A stretch of 9,929 nucleotides of DNA from an uncultured Prevotella sp. (GTDB lineage: Bacteria; Bacteroidota; Bacteroidia; Bacteroidales; Bacteroidaceae): positions 1 through 9,929 of the forward strand of contig CAJLYG010000114.1 in assembly GCA_905210845.1 (NCBI GenBank). Reading direction: 5' to 3'. Each line of letters starts with the position of its first letter. Positions within the stretch are counted from its first letter, which is position 1. Below, piece by piece: positions 1-5,988 of the stretch. The notes under the pieces are model-generated. The model saw nothing but the letters and a program-made list of their open reading frames with translations. It had not been told where the DNA came from and did no database searches. A program made the position numbers and the translations under genes.

Positions 1-184
1 TATGATCACGTCGTGTCTGGTCATGTGGCTGTGCCGATTTTGTCTGTGCGTGATACTGATCCGATTTCTGGGATTTGGACCGATGGGCGTCTGGATCGGT
101 ATGTTTGCCGACTGGACAGTGCGTGCAGTAATATTTACATGGAGATTCCATAGCAGAAGATGGTTAAGGTATAAGGTGATTTAA
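1..184 (+). CDS. MATE family efflux transporter, C-terminal fragment (5' end outside window)
   Basis: This is the last ~60 residues of a multidrug and toxin extrusion (MATE) transporter, an inner-membrane antiporter that exports cationic compounds using an ion gradient. A hydrophobic helix is followed by FGPMGVWIGMFADWTVRA and then a basic tail (WRFHSRRW). The GP-GVW-----DW--R pattern is the usual end of MATE proteins in the MatE/NorM group. The frame is open to the window edge, so the first in-window ATG at position 2 is not the real start. The stop at 182-184 lies two bases before the ATG of the next (broken) gene, suggesting an operon. Use of AGA, CGA and ATA codons and the protein style suggest a Firmicutes/Lachnospiraceae source, unlike the rest of the window. 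The family call is fairly sure; the taxonomic call is an impression. Confidence 0.72.
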   Translation, partial: MITSCLVMWLCRFCLCVILIRFLGFGPMGVWIGMFADWTVRAVIFTWRFHSRRWLRYKVI

Positions 185-186
185 AG

Positions 187-480
187 ATGAAGTATGTATT
201 AAAGAAGGCAGATCAGACAGAGGTAGAAGAAATATTCAGTCTGTATCTGAAGCGGATTCAGTGGATGAACGAAAAAAGGAATCGATCAGTGGAACAACAA
301 TGGTTATCTGCACAATTTTGTAACCGACCTGACTGAAAAAGGGGCTGGAAGAGAAATCATAAAAGCTGTCGAAGCACTGGCAGTAAATGATCACAAAGAA
401 AGAGTGCGCCTGGACTGCTCCATCGACAATCCATTTCTTAATCAGTATTATGAATCAATGGGGTATGAGATGGCAGGAAT
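187..480 (+). pseudogene. GNAT N-acetyltransferase remnant (frameshifted, internally deleted, 3'-truncated)
   Basis: GNAT proteins transfer an acetyl group from acetyl-CoA to an amine; the substrate of this one is unknown. The ATG at 187 follows an AAGGTG Shine-Dalgarno-like element near 172-177. The start reads MKYVLKKADQTEVEEIFSLY, typical of small GNAT proteins. Reading then breaks at a run of six A's (272-277), and the start frame stops at 334-336. Skipping one A restores family sequence: GIDQWNNNGYLHNFVTDL, then KGAGREIIKAVEALA and RLDCSIDNPFLNQYYESMGY, which are the acetyl-CoA-binding and C-terminal GNAT segments. About 50 residues normally lying between the QWN motif and the LHNFVTDL strand are missing, perhaps lost between two YL-encoding repeats. 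Homology ends near 478-480, where hrpB sequence begins. It cannot be functional as it stands. The frameshift could be a homopolymer sequencing error; the deletion is harder to dismiss that way. Confidence 0.68.
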
Positions 481-485
481 GTCGT
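470..485. other. Sharp junction between GNAT remnant and hrpB interior
   Basis: Up to about 478 the corrected GNAT frame gives a recognisable C-terminal segment (YYESMGYEMAG). From 481, a different frame gives VVFDEFHERNLQSDMAF, an internal HrpB helicase segment containing the DEAH box. The hrpB frame is closed by a TGA at 466-468, so no upstream hrpB sequence is hidden in that frame. There is no intergenic spacer, insertion-sequence end or long repeat at the join. The left side looks like Firmicutes and the right side like Bacteroidota. This may be an assembly chimera or an illegitimate recombination point. Confidence 0.6.
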
Positions 486-522
486 TTTCGACGAATTCCA
501 CGAACGCAACCTACAATCGGAT

Positions 523-2583
523 ATGGCTTTCTGTTTAGTTCGCCATATCCAAGCACTCATCCGACCGGAAATCCGGTTGGTCGTGATGTCAGCGACTTTG
601 GATGCCAAGCCCATTGCCACTGCCATTTCTGCCCAAGTATTCGCCTGCGATGGTAGATTGTTTCCTGTCTCTGTAAAATATGCAAGTACAGACACGATAC
701 CGTCAGATATCGCACAAGACGTGGCAGCAGCCGTGAGTCGCGCCCATCGCGAGCAGGAAGGTGACATCCTCGCCTTCCTGCCTGGGCAGGCTGACATCCA
801 GCGTTGTGCTGATATCCTAAAAGATTCTCTATCGCCTACACGGATATGCCCTCTCTACGGTAATCTGAGTCAACGGCAACAACAGGAGGCAATCGTTCCT
901 ACCGCCCCGGGAGAAAGGAAAATCGTCTTGTCTACACCCATCGCAGAGACATCGCTTACTATAGAGGGGATCTGCATTGTGATAGATAGCGGATACTGCC
1001 GTAAACCTGTTTTTAATCCAACAACGGGCTTAACGCATTTAGAAACGGTTCGCATTAGTCTCGATATGGCCAACCAGCGCAGCGGGAGAGCGGGGAGAGT
1101 GGCACCCGGTATCTGCTTCCGACTCTGGACCAAGTCAGCTGAGAGTCGGATGGACGAACAACGCCAACCAGAAATCCTCAATGCTGATCTTGCCCCAATG
1201 GTCCTCAATTTAGCTGCTTTTGGTGAGACCGACTTGCTGTCGCTTCCTTGGCTTACGCTGCCCCCAAAAGGCAATCTGTACAAGGCTGTCCACGATCTAT
1301 CCTTGTTGGGAGCGTTGTCTGAAGAAGGAATGATCACTTCTGTGGGCAGAAAGATGGTAACGTTTCCCTGCCATCCCCGTCTTGCCAAGATGATGTTGCA
1401 AGCGCGTGACGAGAAAGAGAGACAACTGGTATGTGATATTGCTGCCTTACTTGAGGAAAAAGATCCCATGGGTGACTTAGAATCGTCCGCCGACCTATCC
1501 CTACGCATTTCAGAATTAAGAAGAGCTCGCAGCCAGAGACGTATTGGATCATGGGGACGAGTGGACAAAGTCGCTGGTGAGTATACCCGTATGATGGGTG
1601 TTGCTCCTGGGACTTCTTATGTTAGTAGCGAGGATATTGGCGTTCTGGTGGCAGTAGCCTATCCAGAGCGCATAGCCCAGGCTTTGGATCATAACGGAAA
1701 TTACCGATTGGCAGATGGACAGCAAGCAGCTGTTGATGCTTCTGATCCCATCGCTGGGCACGCCTGGTTAGCAGTGGCATCACTTCATACGGCAAGCCGG
1801 GGATGCGGTAGGATATACTTAGCGGCAGCTGTGAATGTTGCTGATCTTGATCGCCTTGCTTCCTGGCAGGACCATGTCACTTGGATCACCCATCGTGGAG
1901 GGATCATCACGCAACGTGAGAAACGGTTAGGCGTATTAGTGATGGACAGCAAGCCAATAGCATCCATAGACAACAGGCTACTCTTAAGGACCGTTTGCGC
2001 TGCCGTGAACAAGGAAGGTCAAAGCTTACTCAATTGGTCAGATCCGGTAAAAGCCCTGCAGTTACGTATAGCCTTAGTGGCGGGGTGGCATCCCGAACTT
2101 TTCCTGCCCGACCTTTCTACCGCCCATCTGTTAGAGCATCCCGACCAGTGGTTGTCTCCCTATCTGACAAGAGATGGGGGCATCGTAACTACTGTAGCAG
2201 AACTACGTAAGATCGACTTGTCCCAAGTGCTGTGGGGACTTCTCGACTATGAGCAGCAGCAAGCTGTCGATCGATTTGCCCCCACGTACCTGACAGTACC
2301 CTCAGGTCGTAAGATAAAGGTAAAATACAGGATAGGTGCCGAGGCACCAGTGCTGAGTGTACGGTTGCAGGAGTGCTTTGGCATGGCAGAGACACCTCGC
2401 GTGGACAATGGTCGCATGCCTGTGTTAATGGAACTTCTGAGTCCCGGATTCAAGCCCGTGCAACTTACTACCGACATGAGGAATTTCTGGCAAACTACCT
2501 ATTTTGATGTACGCAAGGAATTACGCCGTCGCTATCCTAAGCACCATTGGCCTGACAATCCCATGGAGGCTACACCTCAATAA
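523..2583 (+). CDS. hrpB: ATP-dependent helicase HrpB, N-terminally truncated
   Basis: HrpB is a DEAH-box helicase-like ATPase of the DExH/Prp22-related group; its bacterial role is poorly defined, probably in RNA handling. Family sequence begins before the ATG: codons 481-522 in the same frame encode VVFDEFHERNLQSD with the DEFH (motif II) box. From the ATG, the motifs are SAT (residues 23-25, motif III), STPIAETSLTIEG (137-149, motif V) and QRSGRAGR (185-192, motif VI). The helicase-associated HA2 region follows, then the HrpB C-terminal domain ending YPKHHWPDNPMEA. HrpB proteins are usually about 800-830 residues. Here ~686-701 remain, so the first ~100 or more are missing, including the Walker A GxGKT motif and motif Ia. 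Without Walker A it should not hydrolyse ATP. The rest is an uninterrupted frame, so the break is either recent or an assembly artefact. The ATG at 523 is simply the first in-frame ATG, not an authentic start. Confidence 0.9.
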   Translation: MAFCLVRHIQALIRPEIRLVVMSATLDAKPIATAISAQVFACDGRLFPVSVKYASTDTIPSDIAQDVAAAVSRAHREQEGDILAFLPGQADIQRCADILKDSLSPTRICPLYGNLSQRQQQEAIVPTAPGERKIVLSTPIAETSLTIEGICIVIDSGYCRKPVFNPTTGLTHLETVRISLDMANQRSGRAGRVAPGICFRLWTKSAESRMDEQRQPEILNADLAPMVLNLAAFGETDLLSLPWLTLPPKGNLYKAVHDLSLLGALSEEGMITSVGRKMVTFPCHPRLAKMMLQARDEKERQLVCDIAALLEEKDPMGDLESSADLSLRISELRRARSQRRIGSWGRVDKVAGEYTRMMGVAPGTSYVSSEDIGVLVAVAYPERIAQALDHNGNYRLADGQQAAVDASDPIAGHAWLAVASLHTASRGCGRIYLAAAVNVADLDRLASWQDHVTWITHRGGIITQREKRLGVLVMDSKPIASIDNRLLLRTVCAAVNKEGQSLLNWSDPVKALQLRIALVAGWHPELFLPDLSTAHLLEHPDQWLSPYLTRDGGIVTTVAELRKIDLSQVLWGLLDYEQQQAVDRFAPTYLTVPSGRKIKVKYRIGAEAPVLSVRLQECFGMAETPRVDNGRMPVLMELLSPGFKPVQLTTDMRNFWQTTYFDVRKELRRRYPKHHWPDNPMEATPQ

Positions 2584-2653
2584 GTTGCGCTGCACCTCGG
2601 TTGATCCGATCTGTCCTCAGCGGTCCTCCTCATATTTCCACTCATTGATCGTA

Positions 2654-2673
2654 CGTTTCTCGGTTGAGAAATT
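2654..2673. terminator. Possible weak hairpin between convergent genes
   Basis: TTTCTC (2656-2661) and GAGAAA (2666-2671) form a perfect 6-bp stem with a GGTT loop, in the 130-base gap between hrpB and the convergent hemerythrin/PAS gene. The stem is AT-rich and has no clean U-tract on either side, so a terminator role is only suggested by position. Confidence 0.25.
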
Positions 2674-2713
2674 GATAGTTAAGTATGCTCGTGATAAGAA
2701 TACAGGATGCAAC

Positions 2714-4219
2714 TTATTTCGCGAAGTGTTTTCTGGCTTCCTCCATGTCCTGCACAGTTTCCATTGTTCCAACATAATTGCCATCTGTGTCGCGCACGGC
2801 ATGGTAGTTGACAAGCATCGTGCGTCCATCCTTTTCCAGCCACACCGGCACGCAGTCGCGCTTACCCTCACGAAGCTCATTGATAATAGCCCTTACCATC
2901 GGCTCTATTTTTGGAGGATGGCATGAAAATACCTCACGGCCAAGTGCTGCCAGAGGACGTTTGAAAGATTTCGCGGAGAACGGCTGGTTGAAATAGCGGT
3001 TGATGTTGTCAGCATCCACAAAAGTCACCTCCATCGGAAGTGTGTCGAGCAAAGCCGTCAGCTGGCTGACCGTGAGTGACCCACCTGGCATGTTTATCCT
3101 CAGTTCATCGGTCACATTTGTGGCTTTTTGGCAGTTTTCCTTCTTCTCCTTGGCAAGCAATGCCTCGCCGTCTTGCCATGCTGGCGACTCAACACCCAGG
3201 CAGATGGCATACGCCTTGCTGTCCACATAAATCTGACGCCAGTCGTCGTCAGTGAAGTTTGCCACACACACGGGGAAGAGTATGCGGTTCTCCTTAAATG
3301 TCATCTCACGGGCACGACCGACAAGGGCCTCCGTGCGTTTTAGCCATTGTGCGTCGTGGCTGGCAGCTGGCTTTAGAAGAGAGGAAATTTCCGCGCGTAT
3401 CTCATCGTCGATAGTCCACATCACCTGTGAGGGACCATATATCCCGTACTTGGTGTTCAGCAAAGGATAGATAAGATCGCCTTTCTTGGCATAGTGGATG
3501 GCAAGTCCGCGGACCTGACTAAGGAGGGCCGCCACGTCGGCATCCTTTCTCATAGCATTCTCCACCTCGTCAAGGGCTTTTACAATCGCATCGTTCTCAC
3601 GATAGAAGGTCTGCAGAGGATGCCCGTCGATAGCCCGCAGACTGGCTGCCTTGTCTTTGCTCTCTGCAGCTTGCCCCATCATCATTCTCTCTTGGTCGTG
3701 GTGCATGCCATGGTGGAGATCGTCCTCACGCTTGTTATGGAATAGGGCAGAATGAACATCACACAGTTTCTTCACTTCCTTTGCCGACTGTCCTTCAGCT
3801 ATAAGCTCTTGCTCAGCCTTCATGATGTTTGTGGCAGGAACGTCCTTGAAGTCTCTCACAAAGTCTGCACGCACGCTTTCCATAGGCTCACCATCGTTGA
3901 GCCGCTTGAGTAGCAACTTGATTTTCCGGGTGGCTTCATCAGACGGGCCGGTCAAATGGCTGTGGATGGAATTGTCGACAGAAGCGGGAGCGTCTCCCAC
4001 TACAGTGAAGCCCCCATCCTGTAGGGCCTTTACCACTAAGTCCATGCTGATCCCTCTCATAGCCGCACCCTTGGGAATGGTTATCAGTTTTCCTGCAGAA
4101 AGTCTGATAGCCTTTTTCTTGATTTCGGTAAACCCGAGTGATGCCATGATGTCGATAAGCTCTGGATATGCTTCCGTGAGCTGGTACACTGTTTGTGTGA
4201 GGTCTATTCTCTTTTCCAT
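2714..4219 (-). CDS. DUF438 protein with DUF1858, hemerythrin-like and PAS domains
   Basis: This is a predicted cytosolic sensor or metal-binding protein of the DUF438 family; its exact function is unknown. It is 501 residues, normal for the family. Domains in order: DUF1858 (about 5-70; TVYQLTEAYPELIDIMASLG), DUF438 (about 90-160), a hemerythrin-like helical region (about 195-320) and a C-terminal PAS domain (about 380-498; MEVTFVDADNINRYFNQPF, FSCHPPK, TMETVQDMEEAR). Candidate iron ligands are H200 (GHPLQTF), H242 (IHYAKKGDLIYPLL) and acidic residues near 271-273 (TIDDEIR) and 308-310 (FKENRILFP). Histidines at 156, 161 and 169-174 are also notable. There are no membrane segments. The start has no clear Shine-Dalgarno, as is common in Bacteroidota. 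It diverges from a small cupin gene across 183 bases. Hemerythrin plus PAS suggests sensing of oxygen, nitric oxide or redox state; that is inference. The domain calls are strong. Confidence 0.88.
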   Translation of the reverse strand: MEKRIDLTQTVYQLTEAYPELIDIMASLGFTEIKKKAIRLSAGKLITIPKGAAMRGISMDLVVKALQDGGFTVVGDAPASVDNSIHSHLTGPSDEATRKIKLLLKRLNDGEPMESVRADFVRDFKDVPATNIMKAEQELIAEGQSAKEVKKLCDVHSALFHNKREDDLHHGMHHDQERMMMGQAAESKDKAASLRAIDGHPLQTFYRENDAIVKALDEVENAMRKDADVAALLSQVRGLAIHYAKKGDLIYPLLNTKYGIYGPSQVMWTIDDEIRAEISSLLKPAASHDAQWLKRTEALVGRAREMTFKENRILFPVCVANFTDDDWRQIYVDSKAYAICLGVESPAWQDGEALLAKEKKENCQKATNVTDELRINMPGGSLTVSQLTALLDTLPMEVTFVDADNINRYFNQPFSAKSFKRPLAALGREVFSCHPPKIEPMVRAIINELREGKRDCVPVWLEKDGRTMLVNYHAVRDTDGNYVGTMETVQDMEEARKHFAK

Positions 4220-4297
4220 TGTCTATATTCGTTATGTTATTCTATATTCTATCTTGCAATTTTAATGCCATTTTTCTTTTTATAGACTTTTATCGTA

Positions 4298-4323
4298 AAG
4301 GTGGTCACAAATGTTACTACCTT
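4298..4323. promoter_or_regulatory. 26-bp near-palindrome, candidate operator between divergent genes
   Basis: The left half, AAGGTGGTCACAA (4298-4310), matches the reverse complement of the right half, ATGTTACTACCTT (4311-4323), at 10 of 13 positions. The symmetric core is AAGGTnGTnACA. It lies 78 bases upstream of the minus-strand gene's ATG and 79 bases upstream of the cupin ATG, almost midway, so one dimeric regulator could control both. The regulator is not identified; CRP/FNR-type or GntR-type proteins would fit a site of this size. Confidence 0.5.
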
Positions 4324-4349
4324 ACTCATGTGGCAGGGGTGGCATTCTT

Positions 4350-4380
4350 TTTGTTGTCAGAATGATGAACGATAAATTTT
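4350..4380 (+). promoter_or_regulatory. Bacteroidota-type promoter for the cupin gene
   Basis: TTTG at 4350-4353, a 19-base spacer, then TAAATTTT at 4373-4380, close to the Bacteroidota consensus TTTG-(19-21)-TAnnTTTG with one mismatch in the last base. Transcription would begin near 4387. A purine-rich AGGAGA at 4389-4394 lies 8 bases before the cupin ATG; a leader this short would place the ribosome site at the very 5' end. Confidence 0.55.
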
Positions 4381-4402
4381 AAGCATATAGGAGACAATAA
4401 TT

Positions 4403-4723
4403 ATGAGATTCGAGAAAGGCAAGGTGTTCAATGTGAGCAGCATGGTAGATTATGCAGACGGTGGTGTCGTCAGTAAGGAGCTTATCCATAGCGACTCTGG
4501 CAGTGTGACGATGTTCAGTTTCGATGCGGGTCAAAGGCTCAGCGAACATTCCGCACCATACGATGCGGTCGTCCAGGTCGTTGATGGCGAAATGGAGTTA
4601 AGCGTAGATGGGACTCCCCATGTGGTTAAGTCGGGTGAGTTGTTCGTCATCCCTAATGGAGCACGCCACAGTGTCTACGCCAAGCGTCGCTTCAAGATGA
4701 TCATCACGATGGTCAGGGGCTGA
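4403..4723 (+). CDS. Small single-domain cupin protein
   Basis: This 106-residue protein is one cupin_2 beta-barrel, cytosolic, with no signal peptide. Cupin motif 1 is seen around 47-62 (EHSAPYDAVVQVVDGE), with H49 the likely metal ligand. The usual second histidine is not present as HxH, and D54 sits nearby. Motif 2 is around 78-92 (GELFVIPNGARHSVYA), with H89 a likely ligand. The incomplete ligand set means either a different metal geometry or no catalysis, so enzyme activity cannot be assigned. Proteins of this kind bind small ligands or metals. It diverges from the hemerythrin/PAS gene and has its own promoter-like sequence and an AGGAGA ribosome site. Shared regulation with that gene, perhaps in nitrosative or oxidative stress, is inferred from position only. 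Confidence 0.85.
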   Translation: MRFEKGKVFNVSSMVDYADGGVVSKELIHSDSGSVTMFSFDAGQRLSEHSAPYDAVVQVVDGEMELSVDGTPHVVKSGELFVIPNGARHSVYAKRRFKMIITMVRG

Positions 4724-5024
4724 CGTGAGCATAGTGTCGGCCAACCCGATAGTCGTTTCCAAGAAGCGGAGTGGCTGTGTGCCGCAGGGTATCCAAAGAG
4801 AATGATGGGCGCGAGGCTAACATGCCTGTACTCATCATTCTTCATTTTAGAATATATTATCGTCTTTTCTCTTCTTGTGAATCTCAAATAATTTTCGCAA
4901 GTTTGCAGATGGAATAGATTGAATGTATGATGGAGGAGATGCCCGTATGCAGGTGAAGGTGGCAGGCGGTCGTGTCAACATGGTCATCTCGTCATGAAGC
5001 AAATAGTTGACTGCTAATTCCGCC
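4724..5024. other. Region without a recognisable gene
   Basis: About 300 bases lie between the cupin stop and the tail-to-tail end of the GntR gene. I see only short frames with no family resemblance. The cupin frame stays open for ~55 codons after its stop, to a TAA at 4889-4891, but the product is not cupin-like or recognisable. One hairpin is noted separately. Confidence 0.5.
4801..4839 (+). terminator. Hairpin downstream of the cupin gene, possible terminator
   Basis: AATGATG (4801-4807) pairs perfectly with CATCATT (4833-4839). Inside, AGGC and GCCT flanking TAACAT form a second 4-bp stem. A T-rich stretch (TTCATTTTAG) follows on the plus strand. It lies 77 bases after the cupin stop. 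The outer stem is interrupted by large unpaired stretches, so strength is doubtful. Confidence 0.35.
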
Positions 5025-5753
5025 CTATCTCGATGCTTCGATCGTATAAGTGAAACTATCGGCACGGTAATAGCCGATGTTGAATTCAATCGGCTTTTTA
5101 TCTACGTCGTATACCATGCGTTTGCGGATAAGGATAGGGTCGGAAGGCTCTATTTCCAGTTTTTGGGCAATCATATCCCCAGCCAGGCGAGCACTGATAG
5201 CTTCCTTACTGGTCTTTACGGTGATATGGTAATTTTCCTCAAGAATGCCATAAAGGGGCTTCGTAAAATCATCGCTCCCGCTAAAGGCGATCTTTGGATT
5301 AAAATAAGAGATGAAATAGACGAAAGGATATTCTTTCTTGCCACGTACCCTCTCCAATACCAGGCACTTCCTTTCATCAAGGGCATCCATGCCAAAGAAA
5401 GATCTCACCTCCTCGCCCGGAGACTCGTAAGCTACCCGCAGCTCGAAGTTCCTGATGGATACCCCTAACATCTTCATCTCCTGTGAAAAACTAAGCCAGT
5501 TTTTCACTCCACCCACGACAGCCTTTTGGACTACCTTGGTGCCGTGTCCCTTTTTACGAACCAATAAACCCTCGAAGACTAATTGGTTGATTGCCGCACG
5601 CAAGGTGTTGCGTGAAATACATAATTGTTTGGACAAATCCACTTCATTGGGAAGGAGCTTGCCGTTCTTATATTCCTCGGACGTAATCAGTTTCCTAAGA
5701 ACATCCTCTGCTTGTAGATGTAATGGTTTTTTTGAAGTAGGGTCAAGTTTCAT
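5025..5753 (-). CDS. GntR-family transcriptional regulator (HutC subfamily, UTRA effector domain)
   Basis: This is a cytosolic DNA-binding regulator of 242 residues, the usual length. The N-terminal winged helix-turn-helix is about 5-75, with the GntR signature seen as LLPNEVDLSKQLCISRNTLR, then INQLVFEGLLVRKKGHGTKV. The C-terminal UTRA domain is about 95-236 (YPFVYFISYFNPKIAF; SDPILIRKRMVYDVDKKPIE). HutC/UTRA regulators commonly bind small metabolites, often sugar phosphates, and usually act as repressors released by the ligand. It is divergent from the isomerase-kinase-transporter operon across a 235-base gap containing a promoter for each direction and an inverted repeat, which strongly suggests that it controls the operon. 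The likely ligand is the pathway's sugar or its phosphate; that part is inference. The start at 5753 is supported by the wHTH beginning close to it and a -7 element 32 bases upstream. Confidence 0.92.
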   Translation of the reverse strand: MKLDPTSKKPLHLQAEDVLRKLITSEEYKNGKLLPNEVDLSKQLCISRNTLRAAINQLVFEGLLVRKKGHGTKVVQKAVVGGVKNWLSFSQEMKMLGVSIRNFELRVAYESPGEEVRSFFGMDALDERKCLVLERVRGKKEYPFVYFISYFNPKIAFSGSDDFTKPLYGILEENYHITVKTSKEAISARLAGDMIAQKLEIEPSDPILIRKRMVYDVDKKPIEFNIGYYRADSFTYTIEASR

Positions 5754-5784
5754 GAGGAATGATGATTAAATGCTATATTTGCTG

Positions 5785-5792
5785 CAAAGATA
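5785..5792 (-). promoter_or_regulatory. -7 element of the gntR promoter
   Basis: On the minus strand this reads TATCTTTG, a perfect match to the Bacteroidota -7 consensus TAnnTTTG, 31 bases upstream of the gntR ATG. The expected -33 TTTG is poorly matched (TGTATTTT region). It predicts a short leader of about 25 bases. Confidence 0.5.
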
Positions 5793-5823
5793 TATTTTTT
5801 CCCTGAAAAATACATCCTTTTTA

Positions 5824-5855
5824 TTTGGAAATATGAAAGAAATGTTATAGCTTTG
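5824..5855 (+). promoter_or_regulatory. Bacteroidota-type promoter of the isomerase-ROK-MFS operon
   Basis: TTTG at 5824-5827, a 20-base spacer, then TAGCTTTG at 5848-5855: a perfect match to the Bacteroidota primary sigma-factor consensus. Transcription should start near 5862, leaving a leader of ~127 bases before the isomerase ATG. The putative operator lies immediately downstream. Confidence 0.72.
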
Positions 5856-5865
5856 CACAAGATTT

Positions 5866-5883
5866 TATATGTATGAACATATA
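5866..5883. promoter_or_regulatory. Inverted repeat, candidate GntR operator
   Basis: TATATGT (5866-5872) and ACATATA (5877-5883) are perfect 7-bp inverted arms around ATGA. The site covers about +5 to +22 of the predicted operon transcript, where a bound repressor would block transcription. The GT---AC spacing in the centre is compatible with GntR-family sites, and the divergent gntR gene is adjacent. Binding is inferred. Confidence 0.55.
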
Positions 5884-5911
5884 GGACTTTTTCGATAAGC
5901 AAAATGAACAG

Positions 5912-5925
5912 AGGCAAGCTTGCCT
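5912..5925. repeat. 14-bp perfect palindrome in the operon leader
   Basis: AGGCAAGCTTGCCT equals its own reverse complement. It lies ~50 bases into the predicted leader, 64 bases before the isomerase ATG. It could be a second protein-binding site or chance; as RNA it leaves little room for a loop. No second copy was noticed in the window. Confidence 0.4.
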
Positions 5926-5988
5926 TAACTCTGCCATGGTGAGGAAAGGTGGGCGAGAAGCCAAGGTTTCAAATTACTAAGTCAGAAA

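Noticed and set aside
870..1568. Long minus-strand open frame (232 codons) inside hrpB
   Set aside because: The product has no recognisable family, is rich in S/R/P as expected of an antisense shadow, and is fully contained within the clearly coding helicase frame.
4220..4300. Possible promoter for the minus-strand hemerythrin/PAS gene
   Set aside because: Several AT-rich -7-like strings exist, but none has a TTTG at the right distance, so I could not choose one.
4724..4891. Cupin frame stays open ~55 codons beyond its stop, hinting at readthrough or a longer ancestral gene
   Set aside because: The cupin already has a normal family length and ending, and the downstream translation resembles nothing recognisable.
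4675..5089. Short minus-strand frames after the gntR stop
   Set aside because: They overlap the ends of the cupin or gntR genes, have no family features and look like chance frames.
5904..5942. Possible 12-codon leader peptide (ATG to TGA) before the isomerase
   Set aside because: No ribosome site, no runs of regulatory codons and no terminator/antiterminator pair; short frames like this arise by chance.
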